Positions 1 through 8,826 of a DNA stretch of 64,000 nucleotides are shown here, piece after piece. The translations under genes and the position numbers were made by a program. The stretch lies in contig OZ244883.1 of the NCBI GenBank assembly GCA_965221375.1, forward strand, positions 62,001 through 126,000, given 5' to 3'. Under the pieces are notes generated by a model that saw nothing but the letters and a program-made list of their open reading frames with translations, did not search any database and was not told the DNA's origin. Position 1 is the stretch's first letter, and every line of letters starts with the position of its first letter. This DNA comes from Poriferisulfidus sp965221375. Its GTDB lineage: Bacteria; Pseudomonadota; Gammaproteobacteria; Poriferisulfidales; Poriferisulfidaceae.

Positions 1-378
1 GCCGAACCTGACGATTTGGTTTTGGGACTGGAGATTGTGGTCGGTTTGTCCGACCGGCAAGGGTATTTTCGACAGTGGGATGATGCGCTGGCCGCGCGTT
101 TTCACCTGGCCCGGCATTACCTGGCCGGCAGCGGCGTGCCTTACGACATTGAGCGGGCGTATCTGATTGCCGCCAATGTCCTAAAACTCTCCGAAAACCG
201 CACCCTCGAAGTCTGCGACATGGATTACCGCACTCTGTATCGGGAAGTCAACTTCCCGCAGTGCGCCATTACCCAGGCCGAGATTCACGAGCTTCTGAAA
301 AACATCGAGACCTACTTGACGGACTCCGAACGCGCTCGCGTCAAGCAAGCATCGGAAAACTGGGAATTCGCGCCCTAG
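1..378 (+). CDS. C-terminal part of a Sel1/TPR-like protein (5' truncated by window edge)
   Basis: The reading frame is open from the first base and ends at a TAG at 376-378, so this is the 3' end of a longer gene. The visible residues contain one helix-turn-helix repeat of Sel1 type (LARHYLAGSGVPYDIERAYL), the spacing typical of Sel1-like tetratricopeptide repeats, followed by a helical tail with Asp/Glu/Arg. Sel1 repeats are protein-interaction scaffolds; nothing here suggests an enzyme. It converges on the glycosyltransferase gene downstream with only 10 bp between stops. The assignment rests on one repeat, so confidence is moderate. Confidence 0.5.
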   Translation, partial: AEPDDLVLGLEIVVGLSDRQGYFRQWDDALAARFHLARHYLAGSGVPYDIERAYLIAANVLKLSENRTLEVCDMDYRTLYREVNFPQCAITQAEIHELLKNIETYLTDSERARVKQASENWEFAP

Positions 379-388
379 GTTCGGCGCG

Positions 389-1603
389 TCACACCTGGTT
401 GTCTTCTTCGACCGCCTCTTCCAGGCGCTGCAGAACATCCGGAATGGCGGAACGCACTCGCCGCCAACTGGGGACGTACGGGGCATCCATCGGATGCTCC
501 AGAAACTCTTTCCCTGCGGTCAGCAGGTTGCTGGCAAACAACTCTGCCGCCTGCTCCTCGGCATCCCGGTCCAGCATCAGGCCATTGGTGACCGCATCGT
601 TCTGATAATGCTCGATCAACTCCAACGCCTCGCGCAAATAGGCGGCCTTGAGGCTGCGGAACACGCCTTCGGAAAACACTTCCCCTTCGATGGCCATTTT
701 GCGGAACACCGCTTTGCAGATATCGGAACTCATTTTCGAAAGCCCGGCCTTCGCTTCATGATCCCCGATCATTTGATGCTTGTGGTCATAAAGATCCGCG
801 ATATCGATCTGGCAAATTCGTCGACTGGAATGCATGCGTCGCACTTCCGCCAGAAAACCGATCTCCAAGCCCCAGTCATCCGGCAGCAACAAATCTTTCA
901 GCACATAGTTGCGCAGGGAACATTCGCCCGCCAGGGGATAGCGAAAACTTTCCAGATACTCCACAAAATCATGCGGCCCGAAAACCCGACGCAAGGCCCG
1001 CAACAGAGGCGCCACCAACAGGCGCGCCACCCGACCTTTCAACTGCTGATCGGAAATACGGGAATAGTAACCTTTGCAGAAGGCATAAGAAAAATCCGGA
1101 TTGGCGACCGGATAGAGCAGACGCGCCAGCAGGCGCCGGTCATAGGTGGTGATGTCGCAATCATGCAGCGCCAGAGCGGACACGCGCCCACTCGCCAGCA
1201 TGAAACCAAAGCAGAACCACACGTTGCGTCCCTTCCCGGACCGGGTGGGCGCCAAGCCACGATTGGCCAAATCCGCCGCCAAGGCCTGCAGACGTGGCCC
1301 GTCGTTCCATAACAGACGATGGCGCTGGGGCAAGCGGGCAAAAAATTCTCGCGCCTGTTTGAACTCCTCGGCATCCGCCGCATCCAGACCAATGACAATT
1401 TCATCCAGGTATTCCACCTGGGTAAGTTCGTCAACGATGCGCGTCAGCGCCGGGCGTTCCAGCTCCGAGTACAAAGAAGGCAACACCAGTCCCAACGGCC
1501 GGTGTTTTGCATGCTCGCACAGATCGCGCTCAAACTCTTCGGTCGGACGCCCAGCCAAATCATGCAGCGTCGTAATCTGTCCGTTCTGAAAAAAATCACT
1601 CAT
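389..1603 (-). CDS. gpgS: Glycosyl-3-phosphoglycerate synthase-type glycosyltransferase (GT81-like)
   Basis: Predicted to transfer a hexose from a nucleotide sugar to 3-phosphoglycerate, the first step of glucosylglycerate (or mannosylglycerate) synthesis. The 404-residue protein has a GT-A beginning (GLVLPSLYSELE, then EIVIGLDAAD), the SGKGRNVW segment and a DxD-type metal/nucleotide site (HDCDITTYD) near residue 165. I chose ATG 1603 because GGAGGGG lies 6-7 bases upstream; a longer frame starts further out without a ribosome site. Its ATG overlaps the stop of the phosphatase gene (ATGA), so the two are translationally coupled. Pairing with an MPGP-type phosphatase and pgi supports a compatible-solute role. 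Sugar specificity (glucose or mannose) cannot be read from the sequence; the symbol is the best guess. Confidence 0.7.
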   Translation of the reverse strand: MSDFFQNGQITTLHDLAGRPTEEFERDLCEHAKHRPLGLVLPSLYSELERPALTRIVDELTQVEYLDEIVIGLDAADAEEFKQAREFFARLPQRHRLLWNDGPRLQALAADLANRGLAPTRSGKGRNVWFCFGFMLASGRVSALALHDCDITTYDRRLLARLLYPVANPDFSYAFCKGYYSRISDQQLKGRVARLLVAPLLRALRRVFGPHDFVEYLESFRYPLAGECSLRNYVLKDLLLPDDWGLEIGFLAEVRRMHSSRRICQIDIADLYDHKHQMIGDHEAKAGLSKMSSDICKAVFRKMAIEGEVFSEGVFRSLKAAYLREALELIEHYQNDAVTNGLMLDRDAEEQAAELFASNLLTAGKEFLEHPMDAPYVPSWRRVRSAIPDVLQRLEEAVEEDNQV

Positions 1604-2376
1604 GCGGGCCCCTCCAATAACTCCAGCACCGCTCGCGACCAAGCTTCCGGACCCGTTCCCGCCGGCACGCGCGCTCCGGGGTATTGTATGTTGCGCCCGC
1701 CGGGGTTGTTGATGACGACTGCGATATCCGCCACTTCCATCATGCCCAAATCGTTAGGCCCATTGCCCAGCGCCACACTCAAAACCTGCGGATAACGACG
1801 GCGATAACGCGGCACCAAAGACTCCAGAGCTACTCGCTTGTCCGTCTGGCCCATGACGTGCACGAAGCGATCGCCCCGTTTGAGAATCAGGTCGTGCGCC
1901 CGCAATTGCTCGGCAAACGATTCCAGTTTGTCTGGGGCGTCGCGCCATACCAACGGCTCGCTGAATTGTCGATTGCGTGACGCGGCCACCGAACCCGGAG
2001 GCAGACCGCATGCATCCTCCACCTCCCGATCACTCATACGGGACATCTCCTGGAAATCAAAGGAAGAGGCCAGCCCATCCAAGACTTCACGAATTCTCGC
2101 GAACGGCGCTCCCAGTGGCAGCAAGCCTTCCGGTTCCCCGTCCTCGAACGTGCCCGGAGGCACATAAACGCCGCCTCCATTCTCGATTGAGAAAGGGGCA
2201 TGGACACCCAAGTCTTCCCCCAGTTTCCGAACTTCCTCCTCGGTTTTGCTGGTGTTGAAAATGATCGGCACTCCGCAGGCGCGTGCTCTTTCAATGCCGG
2301 GGATCGCCTCATCCCAGCGGTAGGTTTCGACATCCAGCATCGTGCCGTCGACATCGCTAAACAGCAAGTAGCGCAT
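1600..2376 (-). CDS. Mannosyl-/glucosyl-3-phosphoglycerate phosphatase family HAD hydrolase
   Basis: HAD-superfamily phosphatase of the mannosyl-3-phosphoglycerate phosphatase type. Motif I is FSDVDGT with nucleophile D8 and acid/base D10, NTSKT near residue 42 provides motif II, and GNGPNDLGMM near residue 210 carries the C-terminal Mg-binding aspartate. The 258-residue length matches the family. It should dephosphorylate the product of the adjacent glycosyltransferase to give the neutral solute. The ATG overlaps the pgi stop (TAATG) and the stop overlaps the next start (ATGA), giving a compact pgi-phosphatase-synthase operon. YedP-like phosphatases of unclear substrate are the main alternative. 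Confidence 0.8.
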   Translation of the reverse strand: MRYLLFSDVDGTMLDVETYRWDEAIPGIERARACGVPIIFNTSKTEEEVRKLGEDLGVHAPFSIENGGGVYVPPGTFEDGEPEGLLPLGAPFARIREVLDGLASSFDFQEMSRMSDREVEDACGLPPGSVAASRNRQFSEPLVWRDAPDKLESFAEQLRAHDLILKRGDRFVHVMGQTDKRVALESLVPRYRRRYPQVLSVALGNGPNDLGMMEVADIAVVINNPGGRNIQYPGARVPAGTGPEAWSRAVLELLEGPA

Positions 2377-3914
2377 TACGATGTCCGCAGGCGCTTGATT
2401 ACATGTTGCAGAGTATGGCCCGGCACCGGGGCCTGAGAGTCCTGCAGCGCATTCGTCAGGGCCTGCGACAGGCGTTTGCCGTATTCGACCCCGAACTGAT
2501 CAAAGGCGTTGATGCCCCACAGCACGGCAGCCGAAAATGTCGCATGCTCGAATAAAGCCAGCAATGACCCCAGACAGCGGGGGCTTAAATCTTTCAATAA
2601 AAATAAAGTACTAGGACGATTCCCCGGATGTACGTAATGCCCGGCTGCAACCCCGGCAGCAGGCTCCACCTCCTCCGCTTGTCGCCCGGCCGCAAGCAAG
2701 TCCAGTTGCGCCAGGCATTGCGCCAGCAACGCCCGACGACGGGGATCTTGACGGTCTTCAAGCGCGATGAGCGCATCCACAGGCACATTCTGGGTCCCCT
2801 GATGCAGCAGTTGGAAAAAGGCGTGCGCGCCATCGTTGGCAGAGCCGCCCCAGACCACCGGCGCCGCCACCTCTTTGGGATTGCCATCCAGACCGACCTG
2901 CTTGCCCAAACTCTCCATCTGCAGCTGCTGCAGAAAGCGGGGCAACGTGCGCAACCCATAGTCATACGGAAGCACTGCACGGGTAGGCGCACCCAGCAGG
3001 GCATGGTTCCATAGCATCAGCAACGCCTGCATGATCGGCAAATTAGCCGATGCCGGCGCTTCACAAAAATGCCGATCCATCGCATGGGCGCCTTCGAGCA
3101 ATTGCGCAAACGCCTCCCAACCGGCGTGCAGGGCGACGGGCAGGCCGACGCTGGACCATACCGAATAGCGTCCCCCCACCCAAACCCAGAACGGGAAAAT
3201 CCGCGACGAAGCGATGCCCGCTTCCTCGGCACGTTCTGCGGCAGCGGTCGTCGCCACAAAATGCTCCATAATCGACGTGACTCCCTGGGCTTTCAGCCAG
3301 GCTTGCGCGGCCGTGAAGTTGCGCTGGGTCTCTTCCGTCGTGAATGTTTTTGAGGCGATGATGAACAGAGTTTGATCTGCATCGCAACCGCGCAAGGCCG
3401 TCTGCAACTCGGCCGGGTCCAAGGTAGATGCAAACCGCACTTCGGGCGCTCCCGGTGCAGCCGGCAATGCCTGGCACAGCATTCTCGGCCCCAAATCCGA
3501 ACCGCCAATGCCCAGGTTGATGACCGTGCGCCAGGATTCGGTCGCCTCTTTCACAAAGGACTGCATGCGTTGGCGCTGGGCATGCACTTCGCTGAGAACA
3601 TCGCTCCCGTCCACGACCAAACCTTCAGGACGCGGATCACGTAACGCCGGATGCAAGGCGGGGCGCTGTTCGGTGACGTTGACACAGTCTCCCGCAAACA
3701 GACGGTCTCGTTGATGCTCCACCTCTTGGGCCAATCCCAACGAGGCTTCCCAGGCTTCAGCATCCACCCGCTGGCGCGAGGCATCCCAGTAGAGACCTTC
3801 GAATTCGTGGCACAGAAAACTGCGCTCGGAATCTTGGGCAAACAATGCGCGCAGCGAGGTCTGCCGCAGACGCTCGGCGTGGGGACCCAATGCGTCAAAG
3901 GCCAAAGAAGACAT
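2376..3914 (-). CDS. pgi: Glucose-6-phosphate isomerase
   Basis: Interconverts glucose-6-phosphate and fructose-6-phosphate in the cytoplasm. The protein shows the family signatures VINLGIGGSDLGP, the sugar-phosphate loop IIASKTFTTEET, GGRYSVWSSVGLP, and the C-terminal INAFDQFGVEYGK with the conserved lysine. ATG 3914 gives 512 residues; an upstream TTG at 3929 would add five but has no ribosome-binding sequence. It is the first gene of the solute operon, so it may set the hexose-phosphate supply for nucleotide-sugar formation. In a methylotroph the same enzyme would run in the gluconeogenic direction. Confidence 0.95.
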   Translation of the reverse strand: MSSLAFDALGPHAERLRQTSLRALFAQDSERSFLCHEFEGLYWDASRQRVDAEAWEASLGLAQEVEHQRDRLFAGDCVNVTEQRPALHPALRDPRPEGLVVDGSDVLSEVHAQRQRMQSFVKEATESWRTVINLGIGGSDLGPRMLCQALPAAPGAPEVRFASTLDPAELQTALRGCDADQTLFIIASKTFTTEETQRNFTAAQAWLKAQGVTSIMEHFVATTAAAERAEEAGIASSRIFPFWVWVGGRYSVWSSVGLPVALHAGWEAFAQLLEGAHAMDRHFCEAPASANLPIMQALLMLWNHALLGAPTRAVLPYDYGLRTLPRFLQQLQMESLGKQVGLDGNPKEVAAPVVWGGSANDGAHAFFQLLHQGTQNVPVDALIALEDRQDPRRRALLAQCLAQLDLLAAGRQAEEVEPAAGVAAGHYVHPGNRPSTLFLLKDLSPRCLGSLLALFEHATFSAAVLWGINAFDQFGVEYGKRLSQALTNALQDSQAPVPGHTLQHVIKRLRTS

Positions 3915-3990
3915 GCTCAAGTCCAGCAATCAATGAACAGGACGGCAAACTCGTCCAAAAAAAATGTTCGCGCCATCCGCGCGATTGCGA

Positions 3991-4371
3991 TCAGGCCGCC
4001 TGTACAGGAATATGGTTGGCGATGCGCTCGATGCGGTTGTCCGAATCCAGATACAGAAGCGTGGGTTTGAAGTTGGCGATTTCCTGCGGCTCCAACTCGG
4101 TGTAGGCAGCAATAATCACGCAGTCACCCGGCGCCGCTTTGTGCGCCGCCGCGCCGTTGACCGACACAATGCGACTGCCACGCTCGGCCTCAATGGCGTA
4201 GGTGGTGAACCGCTCGCCATTGGTGATGTTGTAGAGATCGATCTGCTCGTATTCGCAGATGCCGGCCGCCCGGAGCAAATCGCCGTCGATGGCGCACGAT
4301 CCGTCGTAATCGGGCTCCACATGCGTCACTCGTGCACGATGCAGACGTGCCCGCAAAAACATCCTTTTCAT
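3991..4371 (-). CDS. panD: Aspartate 1-decarboxylase (pyruvoyl-dependent)
   Basis: Makes beta-alanine from aspartate for pantothenate synthesis. With ATG 4371 the protein has 126 residues, the usual length, and places the self-cleavage pair exactly at Gly24-Ser25 (DYDGSCAI), where the serine becomes the pyruvoyl group. TTYAIEAERGS and the NGAAAH segment are also conserved. A TTG at 4395 would overlap panC but would add residues not found in the family. It is the last gene of panB-panC-panD, 20 bp after panC, so the three pantothenate enzymes are co-transcribed. Confidence 0.95.
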   Translation of the reverse strand: MKRMFLRARLHRARVTHVEPDYDGSCAIDGDLLRAAGICEYEQIDLYNITNGERFTTYAIEAERGSRIVSVNGAAAHKAAPGDCVIIAAYTELEPQEIANFKPTLLYLDSDNRIERIANHIPVQAA

Positions 4372-4391
4372 GCCGGCGATTTTACCAAACC

Positions 4392-5228
4392 TCAACGCTG
4401 CGCCGGCAGATAATCAAGCAGCCGTACACTCCCCAAACGGGCTGCCGCCACCGCGGCGAATTCGGTGTCCGTATCCTGCGAAGGCGCCCACGTGTCGGGA
4501 TGCCGAAACGCCACATAATCGGGTGCCAATCCGCTCTGCTCCAACATGGCATAAGCCTGAGCCTGCACCTGGGCAACGGACGCCCCCTCCTGCACAGACG
4601 CAACCGCTTCCTGCAGCGCTTGGTATAAACCGACTGCCTGCAATCGATTCTCGGGCGCCAGTCGACGATTGCGCGAACTCAGGGCCAGGCCGTCCGGCTC
4701 CCGCACCACCGGCCCCGCCACAATCTGCACAGGCGTGGGTTGCATGTTTGCCAAACGTCGCACCAGTACCAACTGCTGATAATCTTTCTCGCCGAAGACC
4801 GCCGTGGTCGGGAGGGTTTGCTCGAACAAACGCTGCACCACTGCGGCCACCGCGCACAGATGCCCGGGCCGATACTGACCTTCCAAAACATCCGTCAAGC
4901 CCGGCACTGCGAAATCCTCCAGATCAGGCTCCGCATCCCCCCAGACCGCCATCTCATCCGGCACATACACCACATCCGCTCCCGCTTCGCGGAGCAATTC
5001 CAGATCACTTTGCAGTTCACGCGGATAGGCGTCGAAATCCTGCGACTCGTCAAACTGCAGGCGGTTGACAAAAATCGTCGCGACAATCGTGCCCGCCCGC
5101 TGACGCGCCAGCGCCATCAGACTCAAATGACCGTCATGCAGCCCGCCCATGGTGGGCACCAGCGTTCGCGCCTGCGGCAAAGTCTGCAGTGCCGCGGTCA
5201 ACTCCGAAGCCGTCGTGCAAACAATCAC
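4392..5228 (-). CDS. panC: Pantothenate synthetase (pantoate-beta-alanine ligase)
   Basis: ATP-dependent condensation of pantoate with beta-alanine. The 278-residue protein has the HIGH-like nucleotide motif in PTMGGLHDGHLSL, the FGEKDYQQL loop and the LALSSRNRRL (KMSKS-equivalent) segment. The start is GTG at 5228, overlapping the panB stop as GTGA. One oddity is that the usually invariant FVNP.QF reads FVNRLQF, with Arg in place of Pro beside the adenylate pocket. The rest of the active site is intact, so the enzyme is probably functional. Confidence 0.94.
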   Translation of the reverse strand: MIVCTTASELTAALQTLPQARTLVPTMGGLHDGHLSLMALARQRAGTIVATIFVNRLQFDESQDFDAYPRELQSDLELLREAGADVVYVPDEMAVWGDAEPDLEDFAVPGLTDVLEGQYRPGHLCAVAAVVQRLFEQTLPTTAVFGEKDYQQLVLVRRLANMQPTPVQIVAGPVVREPDGLALSSRNRRLAPENRLQAVGLYQALQEAVASVQEGASVAQVQAQAYAMLEQSGLAPDYVAFRHPDTWAPSQDTDTEFAAVAAARLGSVRLLDYLPAQR

Positions 5229-6004
5229 GAGGGAAAGCGGCCCGCACGAACCGCCTCGACATAGGCGCGCACGGCCCCCTCGAGGGTCCCCCCTTCCGGC
5301 ATGAAGTTGTGGGCATGTCTCGGCATGCGCTCGGTCAAACCCAGAATGTCATACAGCACCAAAATCTGGCCGCTGCAGTCGGGGCCCGAACCGATTCCGA
5401 TTACCGGAATCTCGGCCTGTTTGGTTATTCTGAAGGCAACCGACGGAACCACACACTCCAGCAGCAGCATTTGTGCTCCGGCCTGCTGCAGTTCGTGGGC
5501 GGCGGTGCGCAGTTCTTCCGCCTCTTCCTCGCGCCCGTGCATACGCGCATCCCCGGGACGTTTCAAGGTTTGCGGACGCAGTCCCAAGTGGGCGCACACC
5601 GGCACCCCCTGATCGGCCAGGGCCTGCACAATTTCCACCTGATCCAGCGAGGCTTCCAGTTTGACCATGCAGGCGCCTGCCTGCAGCAAGCGCGCCGCGT
5701 TCATCTTGGCGGTGGTGGTATCGCGACAACTCATAAACGGCATGTCGCTGATCAGATACGCCCGCTGTACCCCTCGCGCCGCACAGCGCGTGTGGTATTC
5801 CATCGCCTCCATCGTCACCCGCTGAGTACTGTCAAAACCTTGAATGGTCATGCCCAACGAGTCTCCTACCAGCAGGAAATCCACCTCGCAACGGTCCAGC
5901 AGACGCGCAAACGAGGCGTCATAGACGGTCAGGCCTGCAAGTTTTCGCTGTTCCGCAGCCTGTGCAAGGTCCCGCAAACCAAGGGCAGACGAGGGCATGT
6001 CCAT
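5225..6004 (-). CDS. panB: 3-methyl-2-oxobutanoate hydroxymethyltransferase
   Basis: Transfers a hydroxymethyl group from methylene-tetrahydrofolate to ketoisovalerate, the committed step of pantoate formation. The 259-residue TIM-barrel shows LTVYDASFARLL, FLLVGDSLGM (Mg-binding Asp), VKLEA, the VCAHLGLRPQ loop and IGIGSGPDCSGQILV. It follows the folK-kinase fusion by 3 bp and overlaps panC, so folate, deoxynucleotide salvage and pantothenate genes share one transcript. Folate one-carbon supply from FolK and its use by PanB is a plausible reason for the linkage. Confidence 0.97.
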   Translation of the reverse strand: MDMPSSALGLRDLAQAAEQRKLAGLTVYDASFARLLDRCEVDFLLVGDSLGMTIQGFDSTQRVTMEAMEYHTRCAARGVQRAYLISDMPFMSCRDTTTAKMNAARLLQAGACMVKLEASLDQVEIVQALADQGVPVCAHLGLRPQTLKRPGDARMHGREEEAEELRTAAHELQQAGAQMLLLECVVPSVAFRITKQAEIPVIGIGSGPDCSGQILVLYDILGLTERMPRHAHNFMPEGGTLEGAVRAYVEAVRAGRFPS

Positions 6005-6007
6005 TAT

Positions 6008-7207
6008 TCAACCCGTCGCCGTCAAAGGCGACACATCCGGCATGGAGGACGACATTTTCCACAACGACCGGTCCTCACGGGAAGGATCCAGAAAATATTG
6101 CTCCGAAGGCTCCACCTGCTCCAGCGCCCGCAACAGGCTGCGGTAATGTTGCGGGTTCAGGGCAAGATTGGTGTGCGTGGTGTCCACCGTCAACAAGGTT
6201 CCCGCGTACGAGTGGAAATAGTCCCGCATCAAAGTCGACAGGCGCTCCAAAAATTCCGGCTGCACGCTTCGTTCATACGATCGGTTGCGCGCCGAGATAC
6301 GCTCCATCAGTGTCGGCACCGGCGCCTGCAGATAAATCACCAGGTCCGGACGCGGCAGTCCGGATAGCATGTGGGCATACAGATTCAACCACAAGTCGTA
6401 TTCATCGGCACGCAATGCCAATTGCGAAAACCAGTCGCTTTTCTCCGGCATGAAATCCGAAAACACCCGTTGTCGAAACAGGCGGTCGTGATCCAGTTGC
6501 CGCAGTTGCTCCGTGCGGCTGGTCAGGAAATGCAGCTGCACCGCCAGCGCACTTTCATCCGGAAATTTAAAGAATCGTTCCAAAAAGGGATTGTCACGAT
6601 ATTTCTCCAACATCAGCTGACCGTCGAACTCGCCCGCCAGACGATTGCACAGAGTCGTCTTGCCCACCCCCATCGGCCCTTCCACCACCACGAATTGGAT
6701 CTCGTCCGGCAAGCGGCAACAGGAGTCGATCCGCTCCACATGAGCGTATTTGCACTGCTGCAGTAACTGCCCGACCGAACCATGCCCTGGCACCTCCAGT
6801 CCCACATCCAACTCCTGCAGAGGCGCCAGCACGAAGGCCCGCTCGTGGGCGCCCGGATGCGGCAACGTCAGACGGTCGTCGGCACGTTGCTCCTGGCCCC
6901 ACAGCAACAAATCCAGATCCAATGTGCGCGAGGCCCAGTGTTCGTGTTCTTCTTCCCGGCCATGCGCCCGTTCGATTTCCTGCATTGCGTCCAGCAACTG
7001 CTCCGGACTCAGCTCGGTCTCCACCTGCACCACGGCGTTGATGTAATCCGGCTGCACCCTATCTCCCATGGGCGGACTTTGATACAGACCGGAGACTGCA
7101 CGCAGCCGCACTCCCGGCAGGGCCTCCAATTCGCGTACCGCCCCACGCACTTGTTGGACGGGGTCGTCCAGGTTGCTCCCCAGCCCGATGTAGATTCCTG
7201 TCTCCAC
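6008..7207 (-). CDS. folK: FolK-deoxynucleoside kinase fusion protein
   Basis: One continuous 399-residue frame joins two enzymes. Residues 1 to about 160 are 6-hydroxymethyl-7,8-dihydropterin pyrophosphokinase (IYIGLGSNL, the RTLDLDLLLW signature at 94-103, LPHPGAHERAFVL). From about 165 a deoxyadenosine/deoxyguanosine kinase-type domain starts with the P-loop GPMGVGKTT at 177-185, followed by LEKYRDNPFLERFF, a DRLFRQRVFSDFM substrate segment and the RSYERSVQPEFLE lid. There is no stop, slippery run or internal start with a ribosome site at the junction, so it reads as a true fusion. In related genomes the two are usually separate neighbours. It lies between pcnB and panB. Confidence 0.9.
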   Translation of the reverse strand: METGIYIGLGSNLDDPVQQVRGAVRELEALPGVRLRAVSGLYQSPPMGDRVQPDYINAVVQVETELSPEQLLDAMQEIERAHGREEEHEHWASRTLDLDLLLWGQEQRADDRLTLPHPGAHERAFVLAPLQELDVGLEVPGHGSVGQLLQQCKYAHVERIDSCCRLPDEIQFVVVEGPMGVGKTTLCNRLAGEFDGQLMLEKYRDNPFLERFFKFPDESALAVQLHFLTSRTEQLRQLDHDRLFRQRVFSDFMPEKSDWFSQLALRADEYDLWLNLYAHMLSGLPRPDLVIYLQAPVPTLMERISARNRSYERSVQPEFLERLSTLMRDYFHSYAGTLLTVDTTHTNLALNPQHYRSLLRALEQVEPSEQYFLDPSREDRSLWKMSSSMPDVSPLTATG

Positions 7208-7213
7208 TTCTCT

Positions 7214-8509
7214 TTATTTCCGGCGGTGATGATGCCGGCGTCGTCCGCGCGTCGGGGCGCGTTCTTCCTGGATTTTTGTCCACTCCCGATGGGCTTTTTC
7301 AAGCGCCGGCGTGGCTTGGGCCCGCAGTCCCAGAAAATCGTATGCTGCACGAAAACCGGCATGCGCCATCACCCGTTCCGGATGATGGTGTGGCCCCTTC
7401 TCCAGCTGCGGCTGACGCATCCAGATCTGGCGAATCGCCTGCGCATGTCGAAAGGGAATGCTGATGGCCCGTGCCTGATATTGCAGGGCTCGCTCGCCAC
7501 AAATTTCCAGCGCTTCGCGGGGAGAGAAATCATTCATCGACAATTCATTGGACAACGCACGCACATGCGGCCACAGCATGACGGCATAAGCAAATGCCGG
7601 CGACACCGGCAAGTCACGGTGCACCCGCTCATCGGTATTTTTCAACGCCGCCTCAATGAACTGCAAATCCTCGGGATGCTGTTGCTCCAGCACCTGGGCG
7701 GTTCGAGGAAACAGCGGCTCCAAAAGATTTTTTTCACACAGCGATTGAAACGTGCGCCACGCGGCGCCGTTGTGCAGCAATTTCGCAACCTCCATAAACA
7801 TCCGGGACGGCGACACCGACTCCAGCAGTGTGGTCATTTCCGGAATCAGATGCTCCATTTCCGGATCCATTGCGAAATCCAGTTTGGCCGCCAACCGCAC
7901 GGCGCGTAGAAGACGCACCGGATCTTCCCGAAACCGCACCACCGGCTTGCCGATCATGCGCAACTGGCGTTGTTCCAAATCTTCCATTCCGCCCACAAAA
8001 TCCAACAGCACGTCGCGCGTCGGATCGTAGAACAGGGAATTGACGGTAAAGTCGCGCCGCTCGGCATCATGCTCAATGGTGCCGTAGGCATTGTCCCGCA
8101 AAATGCGTCCACTCACGGTCACCGCCAGCTGCTCGCGACCGGCCCGCGTATGTTCTCCTCCTCGAAACGTCGCCACTTCAATGCGGTCCCGATCGACCCA
8201 CACATGAACCAATCGAAACCGCCGCCCGATGATGCGGCAGCGATCAAACAGTTCGCGTACCTGCTCCGGGCGTGCGTCGGTGGCGACATCGAAATCCTTG
8301 GGCTGCAGACCCAGCATCAAGTCGCGCACCCCACCCCCTACGATATAAGCGTCATAGCCACCCTCATGCAGGGTTTTGACCACCTTGCGAGCCGCCTTGG
8401 AGACCTGGCGGACGTCAATGCCGTGATGGGTGGCTTCAAAAATCTGCACGTCCTTGTGCGCATGCCGGTGGACCGCATGGGAAAGGCGCGTCAGCAGTTT
8501 TTCCGTCAT
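7214..8509 (-). CDS. pcnB: Poly(A) polymerase I (polynucleotide adenylyltransferase)
   Basis: Adds poly(A) tails to RNA 3' ends, promoting exonucleolytic decay. The nucleotidyltransferase core has YIVGGGVRDLMLG followed by the KDFDVATDA metal aspartates, then RRDFTVNSLFYD and the RFREDPVRLLRAVRLAAKL motif of class II enzymes. The 431-residue length and the basic tail (RGRRRHHHRRK) favour PcnB over the shorter CCA-adding enzyme. It leads the minus-strand operon pcnB-folK-panBCD and starts at ATG 8509. A TAAAAT at 8558-8553 is a possible -10. Small RNAs with 3' hairpins such as those at 32.8-33.5 kb are typical PcnB substrates. Confidence 0.9.
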   Translation of the reverse strand: MTEKLLTRLSHAVHRHAHKDVQIFEATHHGIDVRQVSKAARKVVKTLHEGGYDAYIVGGGVRDLMLGLQPKDFDVATDARPEQVRELFDRCRIIGRRFRLVHVWVDRDRIEVATFRGGEHTRAGREQLAVTVSGRILRDNAYGTIEHDAERRDFTVNSLFYDPTRDVLLDFVGGMEDLEQRQLRMIGKPVVRFREDPVRLLRAVRLAAKLDFAMDPEMEHLIPEMTTLLESVSPSRMFMEVAKLLHNGAAWRTFQSLCEKNLLEPLFPRTAQVLEQQHPEDLQFIEAALKNTDERVHRDLPVSPAFAYAVMLWPHVRALSNELSMNDFSPREALEICGERALQYQARAISIPFRHAQAIRQIWMRQPQLEKGPHHHPERVMAHAGFRAAYDFLGLRAQATPALEKAHREWTKIQEERAPTRGRRRHHHRRK

Positions 8510-8826
8510 GAAACTTGGCGATTAGAGAGTACGCACTGCGGCGTGGCTCGTCATTTTACTGGGCGCACTCACCCTGCCTTCGAGAAGGTTCTGTGATTCC
8601 GTTCAGGAAACACTTCCGAAAAGACGGCCGGCTGTTGCCAGAGGATTCCGGGAAAACTGCTTGTGAAGGAGCCTTTTCGCATTCTGGATTGGGATGCCAG
8701 AATGCTGGATTATTTTTGGAATTTTAGAAATGATTGAATTTTATAGAAATTATTCACTCAAAACAAAGAATCGGGGAAATTGGCAGTTGGCATTCTGTCA
8801 TTTTTTTGTAATATAGCCGGAATAGG
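8510..8826. promoter_or_regulatory. Divergent intergenic region between pcnB and the OlsB-like gene
   Basis: 317 bp with no convincing gene. On the minus strand TAAAAT (8558-8553) could be the -10 for pcnB, with a poor -35. The right half is strongly AT-rich. On the plus strand TTGGCA (8787-8792) is 16 bp from TAATAT (8809-8814), a reasonable promoter for the acyltransferase gene; its start point would fall only about 6 bases before ATG 8827, which slightly favours the second ATG at 8854. Short frames here have no recognisable content. Confidence 0.4.

Noticed and set aside
8515..8727. 70-residue frame in the pcnB upstream region
   Set aside because: Composition and lack of a start signal suggest chance; the region is better explained as divergent promoters.
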